Below are positions 56,499-64,000 of a stretch of DNA of 64,000 nt, piece after piece. The notes under the pieces are model-generated. The model searched no databases and was not told the DNA's origin. It saw only the letters and a list, made by a program, of their open reading frames with translations. The stretch lies in NCBI GenBank assembly GCA_963737575.1, contig CAVTTJ010000005.1, forward strand, positions 248,001 to 312,000, read 5' to 3'. This DNA is from VRUE01 sp963737575. GTDB lineage: Bacteria; Actinomycetota; Thermoleophilia; Solirubrobacterales; 70-9. The position numbers and the translations under genes are program-made. Position 1 is the first letter of the stretch, and each line of letters starts with the position of its first letter.

Positions 56499-58623
56499 CG
56501 CTGCCTGGAAACCGGCGGCACCGCAGTACGATGATTGGATCGACGATCCGGCCCTCTACTTCAATCGCGAGCTCTCCTGGCTCGACTTCAACCAACGGGT
56601 GCTGGAATTGGCCGAGGACCCGGCGATTCCGCTGCTCGAGCGGGTTCGCTTCTGCTCGATCTACGCCTCGAACCTGGATGAGTTCTTCATGGTCAGGGTC
56701 GCAGGGCTGTTCGACCAGCTCGAGGCGGGCATCGACGCCCGCGGGCCCGACGGCCTCGGTCCAGGGGAGCAGATCGACGCTATCCAGGCGAGGGTTCTGG
56801 AGCTGGACCGGCGACTGCACCGGTGCTTCAACGGGGTCCTGAGGCCGGCACTCGAGGAGGAGCGAATCCGGATCGTCTCGCTGGAGACGGCGACCGAGGC
56901 GGAGCGGCGCGAGATCGACGCCCGCTTCCACGATCAGGTGTTCCCGGCTCTGACGCCGCTGGTGATCGGACTCGGGCGGCCGTTCCCGTACATCTCGAAT
57001 CTCTCGCTCAGCCTCGGCGTTCTCCTCCGCGACCCCGAAAGCGGGACCGAGATCATCGCCCGCGTCAAGGTGCCGAAGGAGCTGCTCGGGCGCTTCCTGC
57101 GGATCGGGGAGGAGGGGCAGGAGGCATTCGTCCCGCTCGAGGAGGCGATCGCCGCCAACCTCGACGCCCTGTTCCCGGGGACCGAGGTCGTCGACCACGG
57201 TTACTTCCGGGTAACCCGCGACACCGACTTCACCGTCTCCGACGAGGCCGACGACCTCCTCCAGGCGGTCCAGGACGAACTCCGCCGGCGCCGTTTCGGC
57301 GAGGTCGTCCGGCTCGAGTTCGCGGCGGGGATGAACCCGAAGCTACGCGCTCAGCTGATCGACGCCCTGCGGCTCGAGGATCGCGAGGTCTACGACGTCG
57401 ACGGCCTGATCGACCTCGCCGACCTCGGCGACATCGCCGACGTCTCCGGCCGCCCCGAGCTCCGCTATGAGCCGTGGAGCCCATGCACCCAGCCGCGCCT
57501 GCAGGGCGAGGACGAGGAGCCGGTCGACATCTTCGCCGCGATCCGCCAGGGGGACATCCTCGTCCACCACCCGTACGACTCCTTCTCGAGCTCGGTCGAG
57601 CGCTTCGTCGCCCAGGCGGTCGCCGACCCAGACGTCCTCGCGATCAAGCAGACCGTGTACAGGACCAGCGACGACTCGCCGCTGGTTCCGGCGCTGATCC
57701 GCGCCTCGGAACGCGGCAAGCAGGCGGTCTGCATGGTCGAGCTCAAAGCCCGCTTCGACGAGGCCGCGAACATCCACTGGGCGAAGTCGCTGGAGGAGGC
57801 GGGCGTCCACGTCGTCTACGGGATCCCGGGGATGAAGACCCACGTCAAGGCGGTTCTGGTCGTGCGGCGCGAGGGTGAGCAGGTCCGCGAGTACGTCCAC
57901 ATCGGCACCGGCAACTACAACCCGACCACCGCACGGCTCTACACCGATCTCGGGCTGTTCACCGCCGACTCCGAGATCGGCGCCGACGTCGCCGAGATGT
58001 TCAACTTCCTCACCGGTTACGGGCGGCCGGCCGGATTCCGGAAGGTGCTGGTCTCGCCGACGACCATGCGCGACCGCCTGCTCGATGAGATCGAGCGGAC
58101 GATCGATGCCCACCGGGCCGGCGAGGAGGCGCGGATCGCGCTGAAGATGAACGCCCTGGTCGACGCCCGCTGCATCCGCGCGCTCTACGACGCTTCGCGC
58201 GCGGGCATCCCGGTCGAGCTCAACGTGCGCGGGATCTGCTGCCTGCGGCCGGGCGTCCCCGGCGTCTCGGACAACATCAGGGTCGTCTCGATCGTCGGCC
58301 GTTTCCTCGAGCACTCGCGCCTCTACGCGTTCCAGCGCGGCGAAGAGACCCGGGTCCTGATCGGCTCGGCGGACCTGATGCCCCGCAACCTCGACCACCG
58401 GGTCGAGCTCGTGACCCCGGTCGAAGACCGTGCTTTGCAGCTCGAGATGATCGACGTCCTCGAGCGCTGCTTCGCCGACAACTCGAACGCCTGGGAGCTC
58501 GGCTCGGACGGCGTCTGGACGCGTATCCCGACCCCCGAGGTGGGGCGCCGCAGTGTCCAGGACGAGCTGCGGGAGAGATACGCCGGACGGGCGGCCGAGC
58601 AGCTCGCCGCGGCGGCGAGCTGA
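56488..58623 (+). CDS. ppk: Polyphosphate kinase 1
   Basis: Reversibly polymerises the gamma phosphate of ATP into polyphosphate at the membrane. N-domain YFNRELSWLDFNQRVLELAED, phospholipase D-like catalytic regions with the autophosphorylated His in HIGTGNYNPTTARLYTD, and NVRGICCLRPGVPG are present. From the GTG at 56488 the protein is 711 residues, the usual length. An ATG at 56437, deeper inside the preceding gene, is an alternative; neither has a clear ribosome site. Ppx, CHAD and phosphate importers surround it. Confidence 0.94.
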   Translation: MPPDAAWKPAAPQYDDWIDDPALYFNRELSWLDFNQRVLELAEDPAIPLLERVRFCSIYASNLDEFFMVRVAGLFDQLEAGIDARGPDGLGPGEQIDAIQARVLELDRRLHRCFNGVLRPALEEERIRIVSLETATEAERREIDARFHDQVFPALTPLVIGLGRPFPYISNLSLSLGVLLRDPESGTEIIARVKVPKELLGRFLRIGEEGQEAFVPLEEAIAANLDALFPGTEVVDHGYFRVTRDTDFTVSDEADDLLQAVQDELRRRRFGEVVRLEFAAGMNPKLRAQLIDALRLEDREVYDVDGLIDLADLGDIADVSGRPELRYEPWSPCTQPRLQGEDEEPVDIFAAIRQGDILVHHPYDSFSSSVERFVAQAVADPDVLAIKQTVYRTSDDSPLVPALIRASERGKQAVCMVELKARFDEAANIHWAKSLEEAGVHVVYGIPGMKTHVKAVLVVRREGEQVREYVHIGTGNYNPTTARLYTDLGLFTADSEIGADVAEMFNFLTGYGRPAGFRKVLVSPTTMRDRLLDEIERTIDAHRAGEEARIALKMNALVDARCIRALYDASRAGIPVELNVRGICCLRPGVPGVSDNIRVVSIVGRFLEHSRLYAFQRGEETRVLIGSADLMPRNLDHRVELVTPVEDRALQLEMIDVLERCFADNSNAWELGSDGVWTRIPTPEVGRRSVQDELRERYAGRAAEQLAAAAS

Positions 58624-58650
58624 GCCGTGTCCGATCAATAGGATTGGGCG

Positions 58651-59271
58651 ATGGCGCGGCTCTCCCTCCTGCCTCGTGATCTCAGCTTCTTCGAACTGTT
58701 CACGGAGGCGGGGCAGAACACTCTGCGCGCCGCCCGGCTGCTCGACGAGATGATGTCGAGGTGGCCGGATTCCGCCGACCTCGGCCGCGAGATCCTCAAG
58801 GCCGAGCAGGAGGGCGACCGGATCACCCACGACATCGTCCAGCGGCTCAACTCGACCTTCGTGACGCCGATCGATCGCGAGGACATCTACGCGGTCGCGA
58901 CCCAGCTCGACGACATCGTCGACTACACCGAGGAGGCGGCCGACTTCCTCGGCCTCTACCAGATCGAGGCGCCGATGGCGCAGGCCCAGGCCCTCACCCG
59001 GGTCCTCGTAGGCGCCTGCGAGCAGCTCTCCTCCGGCCTCGAGCACCTGCGCGAGCTGAAGGGGCTCGACAAGTACTGGATCGAGATCCACCGGCTCGAG
59101 AACGAGGGCGACCGGATCTCCCGCGACGCGGTCGCCTCGCTTTTCTCGAACGGAATCGACCCGATGGTCGTGATCCGGTGGAAGGACATGTTCGCCGTGC
59201 TCGAGAACGCGATCGACTCGACCGAGACGGCTGCGCAGACTCTCGAGGGCATAGTCATCAAGAACTCGTGA
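58651..59271 (+). CDS. PhoU-like DUF47 protein (Pit accessory)
   Basis: Helical PhoU relative: FELFTEAGQNTLRAARLLDE, EQEGDRITHDIVQRLNSTFVTPIDREDIYA (spread over two motifs) and LENEGDRISRDAVASLF. Genes of this family regularly precede PiT transporters and modulate low-affinity phosphate uptake. ATG with AGGA upstream; the transporter begins 22 bases after the stop. Confidence 0.9.
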   Translation: MARLSLLPRDLSFFELFTEAGQNTLRAARLLDEMMSRWPDSADLGREILKAEQEGDRITHDIVQRLNSTFVTPIDREDIYAVATQLDDIVDYTEEAADFLGLYQIEAPMAQAQALTRVLVGACEQLSSGLEHLRELKGLDKYWIEIHRLENEGDRISRDAVASLFSNGIDPMVVIRWKDMFAVLENAIDSTETAAQTLEGIVIKNS

Positions 59272-59293
59272 GAGCGGGCGGCGGGGACGTGTT

Positions 59294-60292
59294 GTGAGCG
59301 GCAACGTGGTCATGGTCCTGGTCGTGGCCGTCGCGCTCGGCTTCGCGTTCAGCAACGGGTTCCACGACACCTTCGACCTGATCTCGACCGCGATCTCGAC
59401 CGGCGCGGCGCCGCCGCAGGTCGCGATCGCCGTCGCCGCCGTGCTCAACTTCGTAGGGGCCTTCACCTCCGTCGCCGTCGCGGTGACGATCGCCGGCGAT
59501 GTCGTCCACGTGGCCCAGATCACGCCCGGGGCCGTTCTCTGCGGCCTGGCGGGCGCGGTCGCCTGGAACCTCTGGACCTGGCGGCTGGGCCTGCCGTCGA
59601 GCTCCTCCCACGCCCTGATCGGGGGGCTGGTCGGCGCCACGCTGGCGGCCGGCGGCACCGATGCCGTCGACGGCGCCGGCCTGCTCGACAAGGTCCTGAT
59701 CCCGGCCCTGGTCGCACCGCTCGCCGCCTTCATCCTCGCGGGGATCCTGATCGCGATCATCTACCGCCTGGTCGGCAACCGCCCACCGGGGTCGGTCGGG
59801 CGGGCATTTCGCCGGGCCCAGATCGCGTCGGGGGGGCTGCTTGCCCTCGGCCACGGCGCCAACGACGCGCAGAAGACGATGGGGATCATCACCCTGGCCC
59901 TGATCGCCGACGGGACCCACGGAGTCGGCACCGATCCGCCGTTCTGGGTGATCCTCGCCGCCGCCGCGGCGCTCGGCCTCGGGACCTACAGCGGCGGCTG
60001 GCGGATCATGCGAACGACCGGCGCGCGGATCATCAAGATGGACCCGGCCCAGGGCTTCTCGGCCCAGGGCGCCGGCGCGATCGCGCTTCTCGTCTCGACC
60101 GCGTTCGGCTACCCGATCTCCTCGACTCACACGATCACCGGCGGCGTGATGGGGGCCGGCGCGGCGAAGAGGCTCTCGGCGGTGCGATGGGGGGTGGCGG
60201 GCAACATCGTCGTCGCTTGGCTCCTGACGCTGCCCGCGACTGCGGCGATCGGGGCCGCGGTATACGGGGTCGCGAAGCTCTTCGGCGCGTAG
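59294..60292 (+). CDS. Inorganic phosphate transporter, PiT family
   Basis: Low-affinity metal-phosphate symporter with about ten helices and the duplicated signature: ALGFAFSNGFHDTFDLIST near the N-terminus and ALGHGANDAQKTMGII in the second half; WNLWTWRLGLPSSSSHALIGG and GYPISSTHTITGGVMGAG are the paired half-helices. GTG start. It forms an operon with the DUF47 protein. Confidence 0.94.
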   Translation: MSGNVVMVLVVAVALGFAFSNGFHDTFDLISTAISTGAAPPQVAIAVAAVLNFVGAFTSVAVAVTIAGDVVHVAQITPGAVLCGLAGAVAWNLWTWRLGLPSSSSHALIGGLVGATLAAGGTDAVDGAGLLDKVLIPALVAPLAAFILAGILIAIIYRLVGNRPPGSVGRAFRRAQIASGGLLALGHGANDAQKTMGIITLALIADGTHGVGTDPPFWVILAAAAALGLGTYSGGWRIMRTTGARIIKMDPAQGFSAQGAGAIALLVSTAFGYPISSTHTITGGVMGAGAAKRLSAVRWGVAGNIVVAWLLTLPATAAIGAAVYGVAKLFGA

Positions 60293-60303
60293 AATCCGTC
60301 CTG

Positions 60304-60654
60304 GTGCGGACCGCCCGGAACATCGCGATCGTGATGGCGCTGGCGTTCGCGGTCGCCTTCGTCCCGGCGGGCGGCAACGTCGCCGAAGCGGTATTGACGG
60401 CGATCACGATCGGGTTCCTCGCGGCGATCGCGTGGACGGTGTACGTCCTCAGCCGCGAGAACCAGTTGACGCTGGCGGCGCTGAGCGGCGGGCGGCGGGC
60501 GGTCCTCTACGGGGCGCTCGGCCTGATCGCCCTGCTCATCGCCGGCACCGATGAGATGTTCTCGAGTGGCGGCGGCACCCTCGCCTGGCTCCTCCTCTTC
60601 GGTGCCTCGGTCGCCGCGATCTGGCGAATCTGGATCGAAGCGAACACTTACTGA
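60304..60654 (+). CDS. Small membrane protein
   Basis: 116 residues from the GTG at 60304 with three to four hydrophobic helices (IAIVMALAFAVAFVPAGG, AITIGFLAAIAWTVYVL, AVLYGALGLIALLIAG, LAWLLLFGASVAAIWRIW). No recognisable family. It begins 11 bases after the PiT gene and is likely co-transcribed. Confidence 0.6.
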   Translation: MRTARNIAIVMALAFAVAFVPAGGNVAEAVLTAITIGFLAAIAWTVYVLSRENQLTLAALSGGRRAVLYGALGLIALLIAGTDEMFSSGGGTLAWLLLFGASVAAIWRIWIEANTY

Positions 60655-60722
60655 GCGGAGCCGCGACCGAATCGTTCGTTTCGGCGCGCCACGGTTGAAT
60701 CGCGTCCTGGGACCGTCGGGGC

Positions 60723-61070
60723 GTGACCTCCCCGAATCCCATTCTCGGCCGCGAGTCCGGGTCGGCTTCGATCGAGCTCGTCGGCGTGCTTCCGTTCATC
60801 CTTCTCGCGATCCTGGTCGCCGCGCAGCTCGCGGTCGTCGGCCAGGCTCTGTGGTCGGCCGGCGTCGCCGCCCGGGCCGGCGCGCGGGCGGCGCTGGTCG
60901 GGAAGGACGCCAAGGCCGCGGCGCGGGCGGCGCTGCCGGCCTCGATGCGGCGCGGCACGCGAGTTCGGGACGATGGAGATGTCTCGGTCGAAGTGCCCGT
61001 TCCCCGTCTGATCCCGGCTCTTCCTCCCGTCAGCGTCGCCGCGAGCGCGCGGCTGGGGCCCGATGGATAG
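60723..61070 (+). CDS. TadE-like pseudopilin
   Basis: TadE family: a Glu-containing N-terminal helix (SGSASIELVGVLPFILLAILVAAQLAVVG split around residues 12-40) that is the signature of Flp pseudopilins, then a small exported domain. First of four overlapping genes; the stop overlaps the next start by 8 bases. GTG start. Confidence 0.78.
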   Translation: MTSPNPILGRESGSASIELVGVLPFILLAILVAAQLAVVGQALWSAGVAARAGARAALVGKDAKAAARAALPASMRRGTRVRDDGDVSVEVPVPRLIPALPPVSVAASARLGPDG

Positions 61071-61392
61071 CGAGGGCGGGCAGGCCTCGGTCGAGCTCGT
61101 CGCGGCGATCCCGGCGCTGCTGCTCGCCGCCCTGATCGCGCTGCAGCTGCTCCTCGCCGGGTACGCGCTGACGCTCGCGGACGGCGCCGCGGAGGCCGGA
61201 GCGCTCGCCCTCGCCTCCGGGGGCTCGGCCACCGGCGCCGCCCGCGCCGGCCTCCCCGGTTGGGCCGAGGGCGACGTCGACGTCGCGGTCGACCGCGACA
61301 AGGTCACGGTCCGGCTGCGGCCGCCATCGCCCTTTGGCCTGCTCGGGGACGCGCTAGCGGTCTCCTCGACCGCGTCGGCGAGGAAGGGGTGA
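61063..61392 (+). CDS. Second TadE-like pseudopilin
   Basis: Same architecture as its neighbour: GGQASVELVAAIPALLLAAL with the conserved Glu, followed by about 70 exported residues. The stop overlaps the next GTG (GTGA). It is probably a minor pilin partner of the preceding protein. Confidence 0.76.
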   Translation: MDSEGGQASVELVAAIPALLLAALIALQLLLAGYALTLADGAAEAGALALASGGSATGAARAGLPGWAEGDVDVAVDRDKVTVRLRPPSPFGLLGDALAVSSTASARKG

Positions 61393-61967
61393 GCGCGACG
61401 GTCATCGTCACCCGCGTCGGGGCCGCCAGCGGCGCCCGGGCGGCTGCGGCGGCGCTCGCCTGCGCGGGCTTGGAGGCCGACCGCGCCGGCCTGCTCGTCG
61501 ACGTCGACGCGGGGCGGAGACCGCGGCCCTCGCTGGTCGCAAGCGCCGCCGCCCGCGAGCTCGAGGAGCGGCTCGCGGCGCATCTCCCCGACGCCGAGCT
61601 CGCCTCGCGGGGCCGTATCTGTCACCTGGCCCTGCCGGGCGACGCCGGCGGGCTCGAGTTGATCGGCGCGGCGATCGCGGTCGGGCGCGGCTCGACGACG
61701 GCGATCCACCTCCCGCCGAGGCTGGTGCAGGCGGCGCTCGATGGGCCGCTGCACCCGACCGGCGCCATGCTGAGGGCGGATCTGGCCGAGGACCGGGCCC
61801 TGACCGCGCTCGCGGTCGGCGACCTGATCGAGCGGGGAGTTAGGCCGGCGGTCCTGAAGCGGCCGCTCGGCAGGCTGACCGCGCTCCTGGCCCTCGCCGG
61901 TGCCCTCGGCCCGGGGCTGGGAGAGCCGCTCGCCCAACCCTCCTGCGCTCGGCTGCTGGCGGCATGA
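61389..61967 (+). CDS. Unrecognised protein of the Tad-like cluster
   Basis: 192 residues, Ala/Leu/Arg-rich, without signal peptide or convincing membrane segment except a mild hydrophobic C-terminus (LTALLALAGALGPGLGEPLA). The opening TVIVTRVGAASGARAAAAAL and LLVDVDAGRRPRPSLVAS have a Rossmann/P-loop-like rhythm but no Walker motif. Its tight four-base overlaps on both sides argue for a role with the pilin-like proteins. Confidence 0.6.
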   Translation: MSATVIVTRVGAASGARAAAAALACAGLEADRAGLLVDVDAGRRPRPSLVASAAARELEERLAAHLPDAELASRGRICHLALPGDAGGLELIGAAIAVGRGSTTAIHLPPRLVQAALDGPLHPTGAMLRADLAEDRALTALAVGDLIERGVRPAVLKRPLGRLTALLALAGALGPGLGEPLAQPSCARLLAA

Positions 61968-63304
61968 TTCGGCGGCGAAGGGCGGAGCGGTGCGGCGAGG
62001 CGGGGCAGGCGCTGATCCTCGCGCTCGGGGGCTCGTTCGTCCTGATCGCGGGCGCGCTCGCCCTGGTCGCGATCGCCGGCGCGGTGACCGGCAAGGGGAG
62101 GGCGCAGCGGGCGGTCGACCTGGTGGCGATCTCGGCGGCGCGCTCGATGCGCGACGACCTGCCGCGCCTGCTCTCGCCGCCGACCCTCCCGAACGGCCTG
62201 CCGAACCCGGCCCACATCGGCAAAGCGACCTACCTCCTGCGGGCGCGATCCGCCGCCATCGCCGCGGGCTTCGCGAACGGCGTCGCCGCATCGAGGCTCC
62301 AGGTCTCCTTCCCCGACGCGCTCTCGTTCGCCCCGGTCAGGGCGAGAGTCGCGGTCCGTGCCGATCTCTCGGGGAGCGGAGAAGGGGTCGAGGCATCGGC
62401 CGAAGCCGAGGCCGCCACTCCGGCGGGGGCGGCACCGGCCCTGCCGGAGGTCGCGAGCGGGGGCGGCTACAGCGGCCCGCTCGTCTACCGCCAGGGCGAG
62501 GGGATGCGGCCCGACGTCGCCGCGGCCTTCGACCGGATGGCTGCCGCCGCCGCCGAGGCGGGCATCGACCTGGTGGTCAACTCCGGGTTCCGCTCCGACG
62601 CCGAACAGGCGGCGTTGTTCGCGGCGAACCCCGACCCTCGCTGGGTCGCGCCGCCGGGACACTCGCTGCACCGCTGCGCAACGGAGCTCGACCTCGGCCC
62701 CGACATCGCCTACGTCTGGCTCGCTGCGAACGCTTCCCGCTTCGGCTTCGTCCAGCGCTACTCCTGGGAGGCGTGGCACTACGGCTACACGCGGCCGCCC
62801 GCTCCCTGCTCGCGGAAAGGGGACTCGGTGGCAGCCGCCGGCGACGGGACGGTCGCCGGCGCCGGAGGCCTGCCGAGCTTCGTCCCCGCGCGCTACCGGG
62901 CGCCGCTGATCAGAGCCGCCGCCGCCTGGAACGTCTCGGCCGCGCTGCTCGCCGCGCAGCTGATGGCCGAGTCGAATTTCAATCCGTTCGCCTCCTCGCC
63001 GGCGGGCGCCGAGGGCATCGCCCAGTTCATCCCTTCGACCGCGGCGGCCTACGGCCTCGCGGACCCGTTCGACCCGGTGGCCGCGATCGAGGCCCAGGCA
63101 CACCTGATGTCGGATCTCCTGCGCCAGTTCGGATCGCCGCAGCTCGCCCTCGCCGCCTACAACGCCGGGCCGGGGGCGGTCGGGGACTGCGACTGCGTCC
63201 CGGCAATCCCCGAGACCCAGGCCTATGTCAGCCGCATCCTCGGGCTCCTTGGCGGTTCCGGCGCTCTGCTGCTACCGGTCTTTGAGGTCAGATTGGTGGC
63301 CTGA
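61964..63304 (+). CDS. Pilin-like N-terminus fused to VanY peptidase and SLT transglycosylase
   Basis: Three parts. Residues 12-41 (AGQALILALGGSFVLIAGAL) form a TadG-like pilin/anchor helix. Residues about 165-285 are an M15/VanY D,D-carboxypeptidase (SGFRSDAEQ 207-215; HSLHRCATELDLG 233-245; EAWHYG 269-274). Residues about 305-440 are a soluble lytic transglycosylase (catalytic Glu336 in AESNFNP; GIAQFIP 351-357; YNAGPG 399-404). The product would be an exported enzyme cutting both peptide and glycan bonds of peptidoglycan, presumably making room for a Flp-type structure. Start overlaps the previous stop (ATGA). Confidence 0.85.
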   Translation: MIRRRRAERCGEAGQALILALGGSFVLIAGALALVAIAGAVTGKGRAQRAVDLVAISAARSMRDDLPRLLSPPTLPNGLPNPAHIGKATYLLRARSAAIAAGFANGVAASRLQVSFPDALSFAPVRARVAVRADLSGSGEGVEASAEAEAATPAGAAPALPEVASGGGYSGPLVYRQGEGMRPDVAAAFDRMAAAAAEAGIDLVVNSGFRSDAEQAALFAANPDPRWVAPPGHSLHRCATELDLGPDIAYVWLAANASRFGFVQRYSWEAWHYGYTRPPAPCSRKGDSVAAAGDGTVAGAGGLPSFVPARYRAPLIRAAAAWNVSAALLAAQLMAESNFNPFASSPAGAEGIAQFIPSTAAAYGLADPFDPVAAIEAQAHLMSDLLRQFGSPQLALAAYNAGPGAVGDCDCVPAIPETQAYVSRILGLLGGSGALLLPVFEVRLVA

Positions 63305-63361
63305 TCCCAGGCCGATCAGGGGACTGGACAGGAGGAGAGAGGACGGAATAGGGTCGTATTG

Positions 63362-64000
63362 GTGGAATTTCGAGAACCAAAGCTGTGGTTCTTGGCGGTG
63401 TCGATTCTGATCGCTGTGCTGACCTCGGCTCCATCGCCAGCCATCGGTGCCGACCGGGTCTACTGGGGTAACGACGACGGGTCCGCGATCTCGTTTGCGA
63501 ATCTCGACGGGAGCGGCGGCGGCAACATCTTCAACGGCGCGACCGAAGCGGCCGGGATGGCGATCGACTCCGCCACCGGGCGGATCTACTACACGAACGA
63601 GGGTGCCAACACGATCGGCATCCTCAACCCGGACGGGAGCCCAGGTGGAAACCTAAACACCGGTACCGCGACGGTGCAGGCGCCCGACGGGCTCGCGATC
63701 GATCCAGGCTCCCGGAAGATTTTCTGGGCGAATGACGACGTTCCGGGGTCGATCTCGTTTGCGAGCCTCGATGGCAGCGGTGGGGGCGACCTGAACACGG
63801 CGGGGGCGACGCTCGAAGGGCCGTCGGGGGTCACCGTCGACCCTGCTCTGGGCCGGGTCTACTGGTCCAACTACAACGGCGCGACGATCTCCTTCGCGAA
63901 CCTCGACAACAGTGGTGCCGGAGGCGACCTCAACACCAGCGGCGCGACCCTGGTGATCCCGGCCGGGGTCGCGATCGACGCGGCCTCGCAACGCATCTTC
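63362..64000 (+). CDS. Secreted YWTD/NHL-like beta-propeller repeat protein (3' end outside window)
   Basis: Open frame from GTG 63362 (or TTG 63359) to the window edge, so partial. A signal peptide (LWFLAVSILIAVLTSAPSPA) is followed by repeats of roughly 45-50 residues such as DRVYWGNDDGSAISFANLDG, GRIYYTNEGANTIGILNPDG, RKIFWANDD and GRVYWSNYNGATISFANLD, each with an IDPA/IDSATG turn. This is the pattern of LDL-receptor YWTD or NHL-type propellers in exported proteins. Ligand unknown. GGAGGAG lies about 28 bases upstream. Confidence 0.75.
   Translation, partial: MEFREPKLWFLAVSILIAVLTSAPSPAIGADRVYWGNDDGSAISFANLDGSGGGNIFNGATEAAGMAIDSATGRIYYTNEGANTIGILNPDGSPGGNLNTGTATVQAPDGLAIDPGSRKIFWANDDVPGSISFASLDGSGGGDLNTAGATLEGPSGVTVDPALGRVYWSNYNGATISFANLDNSGAGGDLNTSGATLVIPAGVAIDAASQRIF

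Noticed and set aside
57343..59760. 805-codon minus-strand frame across ppk, DUF47 and PiT
   Set aside because: It spans three strongly supported plus-strand genes and has antisense-type composition.

Overview
The window is a very GC-rich, densely packed bacterial chromosome segment with no phage, transposase, CRISPR or rRNA signal. Gene content and order (hpf-secA-prfB, ftsE-ftsX-ctpA-rnr-smpB-ssrA, F-type ATP synthase, Rpf-like transglycosylase, paired CHAD proteins, Ppk1/Ppx) point to an actinobacterium, most probably class Thermoleophilia (Solirubrobacterales or relatives). That placement is an inference from composition and synteny; no marker tree was made.

Layout. 1-5.0 kb: ATP synthase F1 genes atpH-A-G and a beta subunit fused in frame to epsilon. 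5.0-5.4 kb: a gene-free patch of interlocking inverted repeats. 5.4-14.7 kb: M20 peptidase, LCP envelope protein, sugar-nucleotide genes (UDP-glucose dehydrogenase, two sugar-1-phosphate nucleotidyltransferases, PGI/PMI), ahcY and comF. 14.7-21.5 kb: aldo/keto reductase, hpf, secA, prfB (with programmed +1 frameshift). 21.5-29.1 kb: hydrolase, ECF sigma-ogt pair, nadC, cupredoxin, fpg, nadA, transketolase. 29.2-38.2 kb: ftsE, ftsX, ctpA, RNase R, smpB, a large HhH protein and the tmRNA gene ssrA. 38.2-46 kb: redox genes, a leftward purU-P450-OsmC-MBL operon, Rpf-like enzyme, HD protein, uppP. 46.2-60.3 kb: a phosphate/polyphosphate region (two PhoB-type regulators, pstSCAB, phoU, ppx, two CHAD proteins, a PHP-glycosyltransferase fusion, ppk, DUF47, PiT). 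60.3-63.3 kb: a TadE/TadE/TadG-like cluster ending in a pilin-like-VanY-SLT fusion. A secreted repeat protein runs off the right edge.

Most notable observations. (i) Three near-identical 22-23 codon mini-genes (peptide MSAERASVH...) sit directly in front of secA, ftsX and an HD-domain gene. Each stop overlaps the next start codon, substitutions are partly synonymous, and the conserved Arg-Glu codons double as the next gene's Shine-Dalgarno. (ii) Direct repeats of TTCAC-like half-sites, 11 nt apart, lie before both PhoB-type regulators, pstS and the PHP-GT4/ppk unit; they are candidate Pho boxes. (iii) The PHP-GT4 fusion, placed in that regulon, resembles a one-protein version of the phosphatase plus glycosyltransferase pair used for phosphate-sparing lipid remodelling. 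(iv) The ATP synthase beta-epsilon fusion is mechanically paradoxical.

Caution: LCP (twice), cupredoxin, transketolase and RNase R each carry an apparent single extra base, all of the same sign. Unrecognised assembly indels are therefore possible, and claims that depend on exact frames should be checked against reads.
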